A stretch of DNA of 64,000 nt, taken from contig CACYWQ010000002.1 in NCBI GenBank assembly GCA_902778165.1, positions 90,427 through 154,426 on the forward strand, written 5' to 3'. The notes under the pieces were generated by a model. That model was not told where the DNA came from. It did no database searches and saw only the letters and a list, made by a program, of their open reading frames with translations. The position numbers were made by a program, and so were the translations under genes. Of this stretch, positions 1 through 9,196 are shown in pieces. Position 1 is the first letter of the stretch, and the number at the start of each line of letters is the position of its first letter. Source of the stretch: an uncultured Lachnospiraceae bacterium. GTDB taxonomy: Bacteria > Bacillota > Clostridia > Lachnospirales > Lachnospiraceae.

Positions 1-2124
1 CATTCTGGATGTGAAGGTATTATAGTGTTGGCTTGCAAGAATGGTCGTGGGCACCAATACAGCCACCTGCTTGCCGTCAGTAACCGCTTTAAATGCAGCT
101 CTGAGGGCAATCTCTGTCTTACCGTATCCCACATCTCCGCATATGAGTCTGTCCATAATGCGGTCGCTCTCCATATCCGCCTTGGTATCCTCTACAGCTG
201 TAAGCTGATCTTCTGTTTCCTCATATGGGAATAACTCCTCGAATTCCTTCTGCCATACGGTATCCTTCGAGAAAGCATGGCCCTTACCTTGTTGTCTGGC
301 TGCATATAACTTAACCAGATCTTTAGCAACGACATCTACAGCTTCCTTGACCTTGGTCTTGGTATTGACCCATTCCTTGCCGCCCAATTTATTTAGTTTG
401 GGCTTGGCTGCCGTATCGACGGATGCATACTTCTGCACGACATCAAATCCGCTGGCTAAGACATACAGAATTCCGCCATCGCGATACTCTATCTTCATAT
501 AGTCGCGTTCTACATTATCTGCCTTAACTTTCTCAATTCCCTTATATATACCCACGCCATGGTCAATATGTACCACGTAATCGCCCACTTTAAGTTCAGC
601 GAAATCGCTTATCTTCTGGCCCGAGTACTTACCTGTTCTCTTTCTTTTCTTATGTTCCGTACTTCCGAATATATCGCTTTCGGATATTACGACATATTTA
701 AGCAAAGGGTATTCGAATCCGCTTCTTAAACTTCCGTGCATACACAGCGTCTCACCCGGCACAAGTTCACGTGTCGGATCAGCCGAATACACGGCTGTAA
801 TGTCATTATCCCTAAGATCTGTCGCAAGCCTTCCGGCCCTTGTCTTAGATGGAGACAGGACAACAATGTTATAGCCGTTCTTACGATAAGTCTTAAGATC
901 TTTAAGAAGCATATCAAAATGCCCCTTATAGGGTGCTACGGATCTAACAGTTATGTTAACCTTAATATCAGGTTTTCGTATCTTACCCTTATCATCAAGT
1001 GTGGACAGCTGAAGAATCGGGAAATCCTTACATCTATTTAGCGCTTCCTTATGTGTATACAGAATCTTTGTCTGACCGGATAACACATAGCCACCCATCA
1101 GTCTTGAACTCATGCTCTGTTCAAATTCATATTCCACAGCATCAATATGCTCAGACAATCTCGAAGGTTCATCAAGAATAATCAGTGAATCCGACGGATC
1201 AAGATAATCCGGCAAAGTCGCCGGTTTATCGCAGAAATAATCTATATAACTCTCCAGATTGACAAGGCGACCAAGTTCCTTAATATCTTCCATAAGCGTC
1301 TTGATTGACACATCCAGCCTGTGAGCCTCTTCGGTATGGAAACCGGCCCTTAAGGACTCTATCGAAGCCTTGGCTTCTTTCTCTATTTTATTAATTCCTG
1401 ATTTAAGTATGTCCTTACTTATGACAAGTTCTGTACACGGGAATATCTCGATGGATTCAAGCTTCTCATAGGATCTCTGGCTCTCTGCATCAAAGGAACG
1501 AATCGATTCGACATCCTCACCCCACAACTCTATTCGATACGGTTGTTCATTAGTCGGATCATATATATCAATTATTCCTCCCCTGACAGAGAACTGTCCC
1601 GTTCCTTCAACCTGGGCTGTACGCTCATATCCCATCTCTGTAAGCTTATTCGCGATGATCTTCTCATCCACCGTATCGCCTGAGGATATCCTGATAATAT
1701 GATCCTTATATACGTCTGACGGCAACATATGAGTCATTATTGCATCAAAAGTAGTGACTATTGTAAGCGCCTCACCTTTGATCAGTCGCTTGATAACAGC
1801 CATTCTGTCCGTTATTAATTTATCACCGTGAATATCCGCCTGATAGAATATCAGGTCTTTGGCCGGAAATAACATCACATTGCGCTCGTATAAGCGCATA
1901 TCTTCCGCTATTTCCCTGGCTCTTATCTCGGAATAAGTAAGAATCAGCTTATTTCGAAGGTTCTTACGAGTCGTCGCAGTAATTCCCTCGCAGACTCCCA
2001 TAGCCATATGCAGTTTCTCACTGTCTATACAACCGGATACCGATACCGTTTTGCTCTGATTCAGAGCCTTAACGACCTCCTCATATTCCGGCCACTTAGC
2101 AAGCGGACTAAGAATTGTATTCAT
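1..2124 (-). CDS. mfd: Transcription-repair coupling factor Mfd (N-terminal part; cut by window edge)
   Basis: Partial gene: it starts at the ATG at 2124 after a GAGGAG ribosome binding site and stays open for 708 codons to base 1. Mfd is the ATP-dependent DNA translocase that removes stalled RNA polymerase from lesions and recruits UvrA. The visible part covers the UvrB-like N-terminal module (for example GQFSVRGGIIDIYD), the RNA-polymerase-interacting region (GDYVVHIDHGVGIYKGI) and the start of the helicase core with Walker A (CGDVGYGKTE) and the ILASQHYNTF segment near the end. The rest of the translocase domains and the C-terminal domain lie outside the window. It follows pth by 36 bases on the same strand, a pairing common in Firmicutes. 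No frame break is seen. Confidence 0.95.
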   Translation of the reverse strand, partial: MNTILSPLAKWPEYEEVVKALNQSKTVSVSGCIDSEKLHMAMGVCEGITATTRKNLRNKLILTYSEIRAREIAEDMRLYERNVMLFPAKDLIFYQADIHGDKLITDRMAVIKRLIKGEALTIVTTFDAIMTHMLPSDVYKDHIIRISSGDTVDEKIIANKLTEMGYERTAQVEGTGQFSVRGGIIDIYDPTNEQPYRIELWGEDVESIRSFDAESQRSYEKLESIEIFPCTELVISKDILKSGINKIEKEAKASIESLRAGFHTEEAHRLDVSIKTLMEDIKELGRLVNLESYIDYFCDKPATLPDYLDPSDSLIILDEPSRLSEHIDAVEYEFEQSMSSRLMGGYVLSGQTKILYTHKEALNRCKDFPILQLSTLDDKGKIRKPDIKVNITVRSVAPYKGHFDMLLKDLKTYRKNGYNIVVLSPSKTRAGRLATDLRDNDITAVYSADPTRELVPGETLCMHGSLRSGFEYPLLKYVVISESDIFGSTEHKKRKRTGKYSGQKISDFAELKVGDYVVHIDHGVGIYKGIEKVKADNVERDYMKIEYRDGGILYVLASGFDVVQKYASVDTAAKPKLNKLGGKEWVNTKTKVKEAVDVVAKDLVKLYAARQQGKGHAFSKDTVWQKEFEELFPYEETEDQLTAVEDTKADMESDRIMDRLICGDVGYGKTEIALRAAFKAVTDGKQVAVLVPTTILASQHYNTFTSRM

Positions 2125-2160
2125 ATCTGACGCTCCTCGTCCGAATATATATACAAAGGC

Positions 2161-2721
2161 TTAATTGAACTTATTCATAGCCTTATCCGTACCATCTGTT
2201 ATTATTGTCTCAATCGCATCGCAAGCCTTGATTATCGCTTCATCTACAAGCCTACGGTCATCCGGTGCAAATCTTCCCAATACATGTGCCGCAAGGTCAG
2301 AACCGGCAGGTTTATCACCGACTCCGACTCTGACTCTGGTGAAATCCTGCCTTCCCAGACTGCCTATTATACTCTTAAGTCCGTTATGTCCTCCGGCACT
2401 TCCTCCGGGACGCACTCTTAACCCTCCGGCAGGCAGTGCAATATCATCAGATATTACAATCAGTTCATTGGCCGGATCAATCTTATAATAATCCACAAGC
2501 CTCCATATGCTGTCACCGCTTTTGTTCATATATGTCATTGGTGCTGCGAGCAACACCTTCTGTCCGCATATATATCCCTTACCGGTCATCGCCAGATTGT
2601 CTTTGACGCTTATTCTTATGTCGTGACGGTCCGCCAGGGCATCAAGCACATCAAATCCGACATTATGCCTTGTCGCCCTGTATTTTTCCTCCGGATTCCC
2701 GAGTCCTGCTATTAAATACAT
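2161..2721 (-). CDS. pth: Peptidyl-tRNA hydrolase
   Basis: 186 residues, normal for bacterial Pth, which releases tRNA from prematurely dropped peptidyl-tRNAs. It opens with the family signature (IAGLGNPEEKYRATRHNVGF), including the conserved Asn and the catalytic His of RHNVGF. Other conserved blocks are PMTYMNKSG, VISDDIALPAG and GGHNGLKSI. Start ATG at 2721 follows an AAGGAT-type site. It precedes mfd by 36 bases and is separated from upstream spoVG by a terminator, so pth-mfd is probably its own transcription unit. Confidence 0.96.
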   Translation of the reverse strand: MYLIAGLGNPEEKYRATRHNVGFDVLDALADRHDIRISVKDNLAMTGKGYICGQKVLLAAPMTYMNKSGDSIWRLVDYYKIDPANELIVISDDIALPAGGLRVRPGGSAGGHNGLKSIIGSLGRQDFTRVRVGVGDKPAGSDLAAHVLGRFAPDDRRLVDEAIIKACDAIETIITDGTDKAMNKFN

Positions 2722-2795
2722 ATCTTATCCTTGTCTATCCAATGATATGAATCCTTCTATCTTCATATCTTCTCCCATTCTGCTTAATTCTATCA

Positions 2796-2825
2796 CAAAA
2801 AAGGTTGCAGGCAAACCTGCAACCT
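2796..2825 (-). terminator. Intrinsic terminator after spoVG
   Basis: A 10-bp perfect stem (AGGTTGCAGG, loop of 4) is followed on the minus strand by six T residues. It lies 22 bases past the spoVG stop and closes the glgC-glgD-spoVG unit. Confidence 0.88.
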
Positions 2826-2846
2826 CTTAAGCTCAGTCATAATTAC

Positions 2847-3128
2847 TTAGACCTGTGTCTCTTCATCCGGTATAAGAAGCGCCTTATCATAGGCTTCCAG
2901 CACTAACTGCTGCCACTTCTCTCTTGTGGATGAATTGATTGGATGAGCAATATCTCTGTACTCTCCGTCAGATGATTTCTTGCTCGGCATTGCGATGAAT
3001 AATCCCTTCTCGCCTTCGATGACTTTGATATCGTGTACCACGAATTCATCGTCCAAAGTAACTGAGACAACGGCTTTCATCTTGCCTTCTTTGGTGATCT
3101 TGCGGACCCTAACATTAGTGATCTCCAT
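2847..3128 (-). CDS. spoVG: Septation/regulatory protein SpoVG
   Basis: 93 residues. It matches SpoVG by the N-terminal ITNVRVRKI, the central [15 protein letters not shown], and [20 protein letters not shown] with PINSSTREK. SpoVG is a small nucleic-acid-binding regulator that affects septation in sporulating Bacilli and is kept in many non-sporulating Firmicutes, so it does not prove sporulation here. It sits 44 bases after glgD on the same strand and has a good terminator behind it. A perfect-looking AGGAGG-type site precedes the ATG at 3128. Confidence 0.95.
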   Translation of the reverse strand: MEITNVRVRKITKEGKMKAVVSVTLDDEFVVHDIKVIEGEKGLFIAMPSKKSSDGEYRDIAHPINSSTREKWQQLVLEAYDKALLIPDEETQV

Positions 3129-3172
3129 AACATACCTCCTATGTGAGTTGACCCTAAACCCTCCGGGCGGTG

Positions 3173-4291
3173 TTACATTACGTAGCGGTCACTACTCTCT
3201 AAGACTATTTCTATACCGTTCTCTCCTTTGTGGTACGAATTAGCTCTTACCGTTCCATGACTCTCCACTATGCAATTCTCTATATATGAATTATCCCCGA
3301 TGTAAACATCATTGAGAATTATAGAGTTCTTTATGGTGCAGTTGTTACCGATAAATGTCTTACGGAATACAACTGAATCCTCTACTGAACCGTTAACTAT
3401 TGTTCCGCTGCTTATAAGGCTGTTGCTTATATGCGCTCCCTGATTAAACTTAGCCGGCGGAAGATCATCCACCTTGGAATATATCTCGGGATACTGCTTA
3501 AAGAAGTAATCCCTGACATCTCCCTTAAGGAAATCCATATTGGCATCGAAATAATCCTGAATCGTGGATATGTTCTTCCAATACTCCTTAAGTTTGTATC
3601 CGAATATTCCCTTCTGATCCTTATATCTTATAAGAACGTCTCTTACGAAATCATATCTGTCTTCATCGGCACATTTCTCAATAAGCTCGATCAACAGCCT
3701 TCTTCTGATTACGTATATGCCGCAGGAAATCGTATTGGATTTGGCTACTATGGGTTTCTCCTCGAAGTCCTCTATCTGGCATTCTTCGTTCATCTTGACG
3801 GTTCCGTATCTCTCAAGATTCATGTCCGCAGGCATATCTTTGCATACTACGGTGATATCCGCCTTCTTCTCGATATGATACTCCAAAACTTTGTTATAGT
3901 CCAGTTTATATACACAATCTGATGATGCAATTACAACATAAGGTTCATGAGATGACTTAAGGAAGTCAAGATTCTGATATATAGCATCAGCCGTTCCTCT
4001 GAACCACAAACTGTTCTCAGCCGTAACAGCGGGAGTAAATACGAACAATCCTCCCTGCTTACGTCCGAAGTCCCACCACTTGGATGAACTTAAGTGTTCA
4101 TTAAGGCTTCTGGCATTGTACTGTGTGAATACCGCTACCTTCTGTATATGGGAATTAGACATGTTGCTAAGTGTAAAATCTATTGCTCTGTAACTTCCGG
4201 CTATCGGCATTGCACCCGCCGCTCTCTTAGCGGACAGTTCCTTCATTCTATGGTTATTGCCACCGGCAAGTATGATTCCTATCGCTCTCAT
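3173..4291 (-). CDS. glgD: Glucose-1-phosphate adenylyltransferase, GlgD subunit
   Basis: 372 residues. It belongs to the ADP-glucose pyrophosphorylase family: N-terminal nucleotidyltransferase fold ([16 protein letters not shown]) and C-terminal left-handed beta-helix repeats (for example [16 protein letters not shown]). It is the diverged GlgD form: the usual GxGxRL-type loop is altered to GGNNHRM. In Firmicutes GlgD pairs with GlgC and modulates its activity in the first committed step of glycogen synthesis. Its ATG overlaps the glgC stop by one base (TAATG), so the two are translationally coupled. Confidence 0.92.
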   Translation of the reverse strand: MRAIGIILAGGNNHRMKELSAKRAAGAMPIAGSYRAIDFTLSNMSNSHIQKVAVFTQYNARSLNEHLSSSKWWDFGRKQGGLFVFTPAVTAENSLWFRGTADAIYQNLDFLKSSHEPYVVIASSDCVYKLDYNKVLEYHIEKKADITVVCKDMPADMNLERYGTVKMNEECQIEDFEEKPIVAKSNTISCGIYVIRRRLLIELIEKCADEDRYDFVRDVLIRYKDQKGIFGYKLKEYWKNISTIQDYFDANMDFLKGDVRDYFFKQYPEIYSKVDDLPPAKFNQGAHISNSLISSGTIVNGSVEDSVVFRKTFIGNNCTIKNSIILNDVYIGDNSYIENCIVESHGTVRANSYHKGENGIEIVLESSDRYVM

Positions 4292-5562
4292 TATTCTTCA
4301 CCTGCCTTAATCAAAGTCTTGCCACTTGGCAGAGCCTTGCCTTCATAATCAGAATCATCGGTAACACCGAATATGCATGCGTTCTTACCCACGGTAATAC
4401 CTGCAGGAATAACACTTCTCTCACCCACACATACCAATCCGTGATTGTAGATGTGAGGATCTGTCTCATTCTCGGCTTCATCTCCGATACCGAATCTGCT
4501 GTTATCGCCTATAGTTACATTCTCGGCCACAATTGCCTTATTAAGTTCACAGTTGTCGCCTATCACGGTATTATTCATGATAATTGAATCTCTGATTACC
4601 GTACCCTTACCTATCGTTACACCGCATCCTATAACAGAATTGTATATCTGTCCGTATATATCGGTGCCTTCACCGACGATGCTTCGATCTATTACGCTGC
4701 CGGGAGCATAATACTGAGGAGGAAGTGCCTCACTTCTGGTATATATCTTCCAGTATTCTTCGTATAAGTTGAATTCCGGAACGATATCAATAAGTTCCAT
4801 ATTAGCTTCCCAATATGAGTTAAGAGTTCCGACATCCTTCCAATATCCGTTGAATTCATAGGCATACATCGGAGAACCCTTCTCATGACAATAAGGAATA
4901 ACATGCTTACCGAAGTCAAGATTGGGAACCTGTGCCTTCTCAACCAGCGCCTCCCTAAGAGTCTCCCAGTTGAATATATATATACCCATGGACGCAAGAT
5001 TGGAACGGGGATTCTCGGGTTTCTCCTCGAAGTCTGTAATCTTGCGGTTCTCATCTGTAATCATGATACCGAAACGCTTGGCCTCTTCCATGGGAACAGG
5101 CATAACCGCTATCGTACAATCTGCCTTGTTCTGCTTATGGAAATCAAGCATCACCTCGTAGTCCATCTTATATATATGGTCACCCGAAAGGATTAGGACA
5201 TAATCCGGATTGAAACTGTCGATATAATCGATATTCTGGTATATGGCATTGGCAGTTCCTGTATACCAGTCGGTATTACCGATCTTCTCATAAGGCGGAA
5301 GAACCGTCACTCCACCGATATTACGGTCAAGATCCCACGGAATACCTATTCCTATATGTGTGTTAAGTCTGAGCGGCTGGTATTGTGTAAGTACGCCGAC
5401 TGTATCAACTCCCGAATTGATACAGTTACTTAACGGGAAGTCAATTATTCTGTATTTGCCGCCGAATGAAACTGCAGGCTTAGCCACTTTGGACGTAAGC
5501 ACACCCAGTCTGCTTCCCTGACCTCCAGCAAGAAGCATGGCAATCATTTCTTTCTTAATCAT
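4291..5562 (-). CDS. glgC: Glucose-1-phosphate adenylyltransferase, catalytic GlgC subunit
   Basis: 423 residues from the ATG at 5562, chosen because CGGAGGAAGGAC precedes it; the frame could extend upstream but that part is not family-like. The product makes ADP-glucose from ATP and glucose-1-phosphate. Seen: [12 protein letters not shown] nucleotide loop, the [11 protein letters not shown] metal/substrate segment, [10 protein letters not shown], and a C-terminal hexapeptide-repeat helix ([15 protein letters not shown]). It is translationally coupled with glgD, then spoVG. A promoter is visible 40 bases upstream. Confidence 0.95.
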   Translation of the reverse strand: MIKKEMIAMLLAGGQGSRLGVLTSKVAKPAVSFGGKYRIIDFPLSNCINSGVDTVGVLTQYQPLRLNTHIGIGIPWDLDRNIGGVTVLPPYEKIGNTDWYTGTANAIYQNIDYIDSFNPDYVLILSGDHIYKMDYEVMLDFHKQNKADCTIAVMPVPMEEAKRFGIMITDENRKITDFEEKPENPRSNLASMGIYIFNWETLREALVEKAQVPNLDFGKHVIPYCHEKGSPMYAYEFNGYWKDVGTLNSYWEANMELIDIVPEFNLYEEYWKIYTRSEALPPQYYAPGSVIDRSIVGEGTDIYGQIYNSVIGCGVTIGKGTVIRDSIIMNNTVIGDNCELNKAIVAENVTIGDNSRFGIGDEAENETDPHIYNHGLVCVGERSVIPAGITVGKNACIFGVTDDSDYEGKALPSGKTLIKAGEE

Positions 5563-5601
5563 GTCCTTCCTCCGTATTTGAATTGAAGTAAATGTATAGA
5601 A

Positions 5602-5630
5602 ATTATAGCACATTAGTCCTAAATAGTGAA
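5602..5630 (-). promoter_or_regulatory. Predicted sigma-A promoter of glgC-glgD-spoVG
   Basis: On the minus strand: -35 TTCACT (5630-5625), 17-base spacer ending in TGTGC, and -10 TATAAT (5607-5602). The start would be about 5595, giving a leader of about 33 bases before the glgC ATG. Confidence 0.65.
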
Positions 5631-5699
5631 TAATTTTTACAAAATTGTGTAAGATTTAAGACTATTTTTTGTAAATTTTTTATAGGGTCTCATATGGAA

Positions 5700-5728
5700 T
5701 TGTGTTTTTATCATTTTAGCGTTAATAT
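5700..5728 (+). promoter_or_regulatory. Possible promoter of murC directly abutting the start codon
   Basis: -35 TTGTGT (5700-5705), 17-base spacer, -10 TAATAT (5723-5728). Transcription would begin about 5735, exactly at the second in-frame ATG of murC. No Shine-Dalgarno sequence lies upstream of either ATG, so the mRNA could be leaderless. The -35 match is weak. Confidence 0.4.
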
Positions 5729-7111
5729 ATGGTTATGTATCAGATAGATTTTAACAAACCAATACACGTATTTTTCTGCGGAATCGGCGGAATCAGCATG
5801 AGCGGACTGGCCGAGATATTACACAGCAGAGGATTCAAGATCTCGGGTTCCGATATGAAGGCATCCGAGCTTACTTCTGCACTTGAGAGTAAGGGAATCA
5901 AGGTGTATATAGGTCAGCGTAAGACCAATATATCCCCCGATGTAGATCTCTATGTTTACACCGCAGCCATCCATCCGGATAATCCCGAGTGGATCGAGAT
6001 GAACAGGCTGGGAATCCCAAGTTTATCAAGAGCCGAGTTGCTTGGCGAGATAATGAAGAACTTCGGTCTTCCGATTGCCATAAGCGGTACACACGGTAAG
6101 ACCACCACAACCTCCATGATATCCGAGATACTTATGGGTTGTGATTTGGATCCTACACTGTCTGTAGGCGGAATGCTTCGAAGCATCGGCGGTAACGTCA
6201 GAATAGGTCATTCCAAGTATTTCGTAACCGAGGCTTGCGAGTACACCAACAGTTTCTTAAGTTTTTTCCCGCGAATAGCTCTGATTCTTAACATAGAAGA
6301 AGACCATATGGATTTCTTTAAGGATATAGACGATATCCGCAATTCCTTCACCAAATTTGCCTCTTTACTTCCTATGGACGGAACTCTGGTCATCAACGGA
6401 GAGATCGATCGACTTGATGAGATAACCGCACAGCTTCCTTGCGAAGTTAAGACGTTTGGATTTAACGAGAGTTTTGATTATTATGCAACGGATATAGAAT
6501 ATGACGAGTTATGCCATGCGACATATAAGTTACATTATCCGGACGGTGTTAAGACTGTTAAATTAGCGGTTCCCGGCAGGCATAACGTCGCTAATTCGAT
6601 GGCTGCTCTTTGCTGTTGTGTGACCTGCGGAATCCCTATAGATAAGGCAATATCTCTTCTTGCCAATTTCCACGGTACAGACCGAAGATTCGAATACAAG
6701 GGAACGGTTGGCGAAGTTACTATAATAGATGATTATGCCCATCACCCCACAGAGATTGCCACTACGCTTAATTCTGCCTTAAAATGCAAACACGGTCGCC
6801 TCTGGGTTATTTTCCAACCCCATACCTACACCCGTACCAAGGCATTTCTTAAGGAATTTGCTGAGAGTTTGTCGATAGCGGACGTTATTGTCCTTGCTGA
6901 TATTTATGCGGCACGCGAGAAGAACACCATCGGAATATCCTCTAAGGATCTGCAGGCTGAGCTGTTGGCCCGCGGTAGCGAGTGTTATTATTTCCCCAGT
7001 TTTGATGAAATAGAAAATTTCTGTTTAGAAAAATGTGCTCCCGGGGATTTGTTGATAACTATGGGGGCCGGAGATATTGTAAAAGTCGGCGAAAGCTTAC
7101 TCGGAATCTAA
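5729..7111 (+). CDS. murC: UDP-N-acetylmuramate--L-alanine ligase MurC
   Basis: 460 residues, the usual MurC length. MurC adds L-Ala to UDP-MurNAc in the cytoplasm, the first peptide step of peptidoglycan synthesis. Seen: N-terminal Rossmann loop GIGGISMSG near residue 20, ATP loop GTHGKTTTTSM near 120, the central ligase domain (ILNIEEDHMDFF) and the C-terminal DDYAHHPTEI and FQPHTYTRTK blocks. Two possible starts, ATG 5729 and ATG 5735; neither has a ribosome binding site, and the second coincides with the predicted transcription start. It stands alone on the plus strand, divergent from glgC, and ends in a hairpin terminator after the DnaA-box array. Confidence 0.95.
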   Translation: MVMYQIDFNKPIHVFFCGIGGISMSGLAEILHSRGFKISGSDMKASELTSALESKGIKVYIGQRKTNISPDVDLYVYTAAIHPDNPEWIEMNRLGIPSLSRAELLGEIMKNFGLPIAISGTHGKTTTTSMISEILMGCDLDPTLSVGGMLRSIGGNVRIGHSKYFVTEACEYTNSFLSFFPRIALILNIEEDHMDFFKDIDDIRNSFTKFASLLPMDGTLVINGEIDRLDEITAQLPCEVKTFGFNESFDYYATDIEYDELCHATYKLHYPDGVKTVKLAVPGRHNVANSMAALCCCVTCGIPIDKAISLLANFHGTDRRFEYKGTVGEVTIIDDYAHHPTEIATTLNSALKCKHGRLWVIFQPHTYTRTKAFLKEFAESLSIADVIVLADIYAAREKNTIGISSKDLQAELLARGSECYYFPSFDEIENFCLEKCAPGDLLITMGAGDIVKVGESLLGI

Positions 7112-7248
7112 TTGTCCACACTATCCACAAATTTTTGTTTCTCAAATGATACAATTTTTTGTGGATATTTCTTTGCCCACAAATCCTATATTTTCACGCC
7201 ATACAGGGTGGTCCAAATATGATATCCACATTGTCCACATTATCCACA
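7112..7248. promoter_or_regulatory. Cluster of DnaA-box-like 9-mers
   Basis: Consensus TTATCCACA. Forward: TTGTCCACA 7112-7120, CTATCCACA 7121-7129, ATATCCACA 7222-7230, TTGTCCACA 7231-7239 and an exact TTATCCACA 7240-7248. Reverse: TGTGGATAT 7160-7168 (ATATCCACA on minus). A weaker TTGCCCACA lies at 7173-7181. The 7112/7121 pair and the 7222/7231/7240 triplet abut with no spacer. The array starts right after the murC stop and lies just upstream of the dnaD-like promoter. Likely roles are DnaA control of the downstream helicase-loading genes or DnaA titration. Confidence 0.7.
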
Positions 7249-7260
7249 TTGATAAGAAAC

Positions 7261-7279
7261 GCCCGTTTTACGGGCTTTT
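7261..7279 (+). terminator. Intrinsic terminator after murC
   Basis: GCCCG stem, TTTTA loop, CGGGC stem, then TTTT. Short but well formed, between the DnaA-box array and the dnaD-like promoter. Confidence 0.7.
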
Positions 7280-7314
7280 CCGGCATTAGTACTATTTTAT
7301 TTTGAATATTGCTG

Positions 7315-7323
7315 TGCTATAAT
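7315..7323 (+). promoter_or_regulatory. Extended -10 promoter of the dnaD-like operon
   Basis: TGCTATAAT is a consensus extended -10 (TGnTATAAT). No good -35 is present at 17 bases. Start would be about 7330, 28 bases before the dnaD-like ATG. Confidence 0.6.
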
Positions 7324-7357
7324 TCACGGTATCGAAAAAAATGTATCGGGAGTAATC

Positions 7358-8188
7358 ATGTGCGAATTAACTCTTTACAGAGACTGTGATCCCGGCAGTA
7401 TCACGGTTTCCAATTATTTTGTGGATGAATTCCTGGCTGAGGCCAATGACTGCCAGATCAAGGTGTATCTGTACCTTATTCGCATGTTAAGTGCGAGAAA
7501 ACAGACCAACATAAGCGATATCGCAGACAAGTTCAATCATACCGAGAAGGACGTATGTCGTGCGTTAAGATTCTGGGAGAAGAAGGGGATACTGTCTTTA
7601 GACTATGATGCTAACGGGGGCATAGTCGGCATAAGACTGCATGAGCCCACAGTGCGTAAGCAACCTGAGAATATTATCACGACACTATCTGCAGGAAGAA
7701 GTGATATGCCTGTCTCTGCTGTATCGGATAAGGTAATCCGTCCCAATTATAATGCCGATGCGCTTAGGGAATTTAAGAACAGAGAAGAGACTCCTCAGCT
7801 TATATTCGTTGCTGAGCAGTATCTTAAGAAGACACTTTCGGCAGGAGATATTCGCTCACTTTTATTCTATTCGGATGAACTTAAGTTCACGCCGGAATTA
7901 ATTGACTATCTGCTGCAGTTCTGTGTATCAAGAGGTAAGTCCAATTTCGCATATATGGACAAAGTTGCCATTGATTGGGCAGAACATGGAATCGATACTG
8001 TTGCCGGTGCACGGGCTTATACATCATCATTTGACGGCAGTTCCAATACTGTAACTATGCCGCAGGTTAATAAGAGCAGAAGCGTAGCAACGAGCACTCG
8101 CCGTAAGCAGACACAGACCATGTTCCATCAGTTTGAACAGAACAATTATGATTTCAATATACTTGAGCAGAAGCTGTTGCAGCAATAA
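7358..8188 (+). CDS. DnaD-domain replication protein
   Basis: 276 residues. The N-terminal part (about 20-95) looks like a winged helix (DCQIKVYLYLIRM, ISDIADKFNHTEKDVCRALRFWEKKGI), as in DnaD. A C-terminal DnaB_2/DnaD-type domain follows (about 145-215), containing YLKKTLSAGDIRSLLFY and FAYMDKVAIDWAEHGI. In Bacilli, DnaD with DnaB and DnaI loads the replicative helicase at oriC and at stalled forks. The next gene, 11 bases on, is a DnaI/DnaC-type ATPase, which supports a primosome role. A TCGGGAGT site precedes the ATG. Not resolvable from sequence alone as DnaD versus DnaB type. Confidence 0.88.
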   Translation: MCELTLYRDCDPGSITVSNYFVDEFLAEANDCQIKVYLYLIRMLSARKQTNISDIADKFNHTEKDVCRALRFWEKKGILSLDYDANGGIVGIRLHEPTVRKQPENIITTLSAGRSDMPVSAVSDKVIRPNYNADALREFKNREETPQLIFVAEQYLKKTLSAGDIRSLLFYSDELKFTPELIDYLLQFCVSRGKSNFAYMDKVAIDWAEHGIDTVAGARAYTSSFDGSSNTVTMPQVNKSRSVATSTRRKQTQTMFHQFEQNNYDFNILEQKLLQQ

Positions 8189-8199
8189 CAGGAAATAAT

Positions 8200-9162
8200 A
8201 TGTCCTTATCCAATACTCAATATGACAATATTCGTCGTGAATACGACAACGATCGCATGGAAGCGCAAATGAAAGCTTCCGCCAGAAAAGAAGAGATCTT
8301 TGCTAAGGTTGCCGGTTATAAGGAATTAGACGATATGACCGCCAATCTTAGTCTTGAATATACCAAGAAGGCTCTTGGCGGTGATAAGAGCGCTTTATCG
8401 GCTCTTAAGAACAGATTAAAAGAGATCAATGATAAGAAAACTGCACTTTTGGTATCAAACGGATACGGTGCAGACTACCTCTTACCCGTATATAAATGCC
8501 CCGATTGTAAGGACACGGGGTATATAAACGGGATCAAATGTCACTGTTTTAAACTAAAAGAAACAGAGATTCTTTACGACCAATCGGGAATAAGAAGTGA
8601 ACTAAATACCACAAGTTTTGACCGACTCCTTGAAGAATACTATTCAGGAGAAGACTTGGAACACTTCAGAGAATCCAAACAAAAATCTTTAAATTTTGTA
8701 AATAATTTCGGTTCTGACTACCAAAATCTTCTGTTCTATGGTACAGTAGGAACCGGTAAGTCTATGCTGTCTTCTTGTATAGCAGGCGACCTGTTAAGAA
8801 GAGGGCATTCGGTATTATACTTCAGTTCCTCGGCACTTATCGACAGATTAGCCAAGAGCACGTTCGAACGAAGCGGTGTTTCAAGTACTGACAACAACCC
8901 CATATACGAATGCGAATTGTTAATCATCGATGATCTGGGAACCGAAATGACCAACAGTTTCACGGTGGCAGCGCTTTTTGCCTTGCTTAATGAGCGTTTC
9001 TTACGCAAGAAGCCCGTGATCATCTCCACCAATCTTTCGTTGGAAGAACTGCAGGCCAGATATACCGACAGGATATTCTCAAGACTTACAGGCAATTTCA
9101 CTTTCTGCAGACTCTCGGGAGCGGATATTCGTATTGCCCGCAAATTTGCAGGAAGCGTGTAA
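8200..9162 (+). CDS. DnaI/DnaC-like helicase loader ATPase
   Basis: 320 residues. Probable AAA+ helicase loader working with the preceding DnaD-like protein. The N-terminal half is helical and charged, then a zinc-binding cluster with Cys100, Cys103, Cys114 and Cys116 (CPDC...CHC). The AAA+ domain has Walker A GTVGTGKSM, Walker B LLIIDDLGTE and sensor-1 ISTNLS. The Zn cluster and the gene order (dnaD-like, then this) fit DnaI-type loaders rather than an IstB transposition helper, and no transposase is nearby. It starts 11 bases after the dnaD-like stop, with a weak AGGAAAT site. Confidence 0.9.
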   Translation: MSLSNTQYDNIRREYDNDRMEAQMKASARKEEIFAKVAGYKELDDMTANLSLEYTKKALGGDKSALSALKNRLKEINDKKTALLVSNGYGADYLLPVYKCPDCKDTGYINGIKCHCFKLKETEILYDQSGIRSELNTTSFDRLLEEYYSGEDLEHFRESKQKSLNFVNNFGSDYQNLLFYGTVGTGKSMLSSCIAGDLLRRGHSVLYFSSSALIDRLAKSTFERSGVSSTDNNPIYECELLIIDDLGTEMTNSFTVAALFALLNERFLRKKPVIISTNLSLEELQARYTDRIFSRLTGNFTFCRLSGADIRIARKFAGSV

Positions 9163-9196
9163 TATCATACAGGTTTTATAAGAAAGGTTGTACCCT

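Noticed and set aside
7112-7248. Main chromosome origin (oriC)
   Set aside because: No dnaA, dnaN, recF or gyr nearby and no lasting change of gene strand; a regulatory or titration array is more likely.
8200-9162. IstB transposition helper
   Set aside because: Zn cluster and dnaD-like partner fit a helicase loader; no transposase or inverted repeats nearby.
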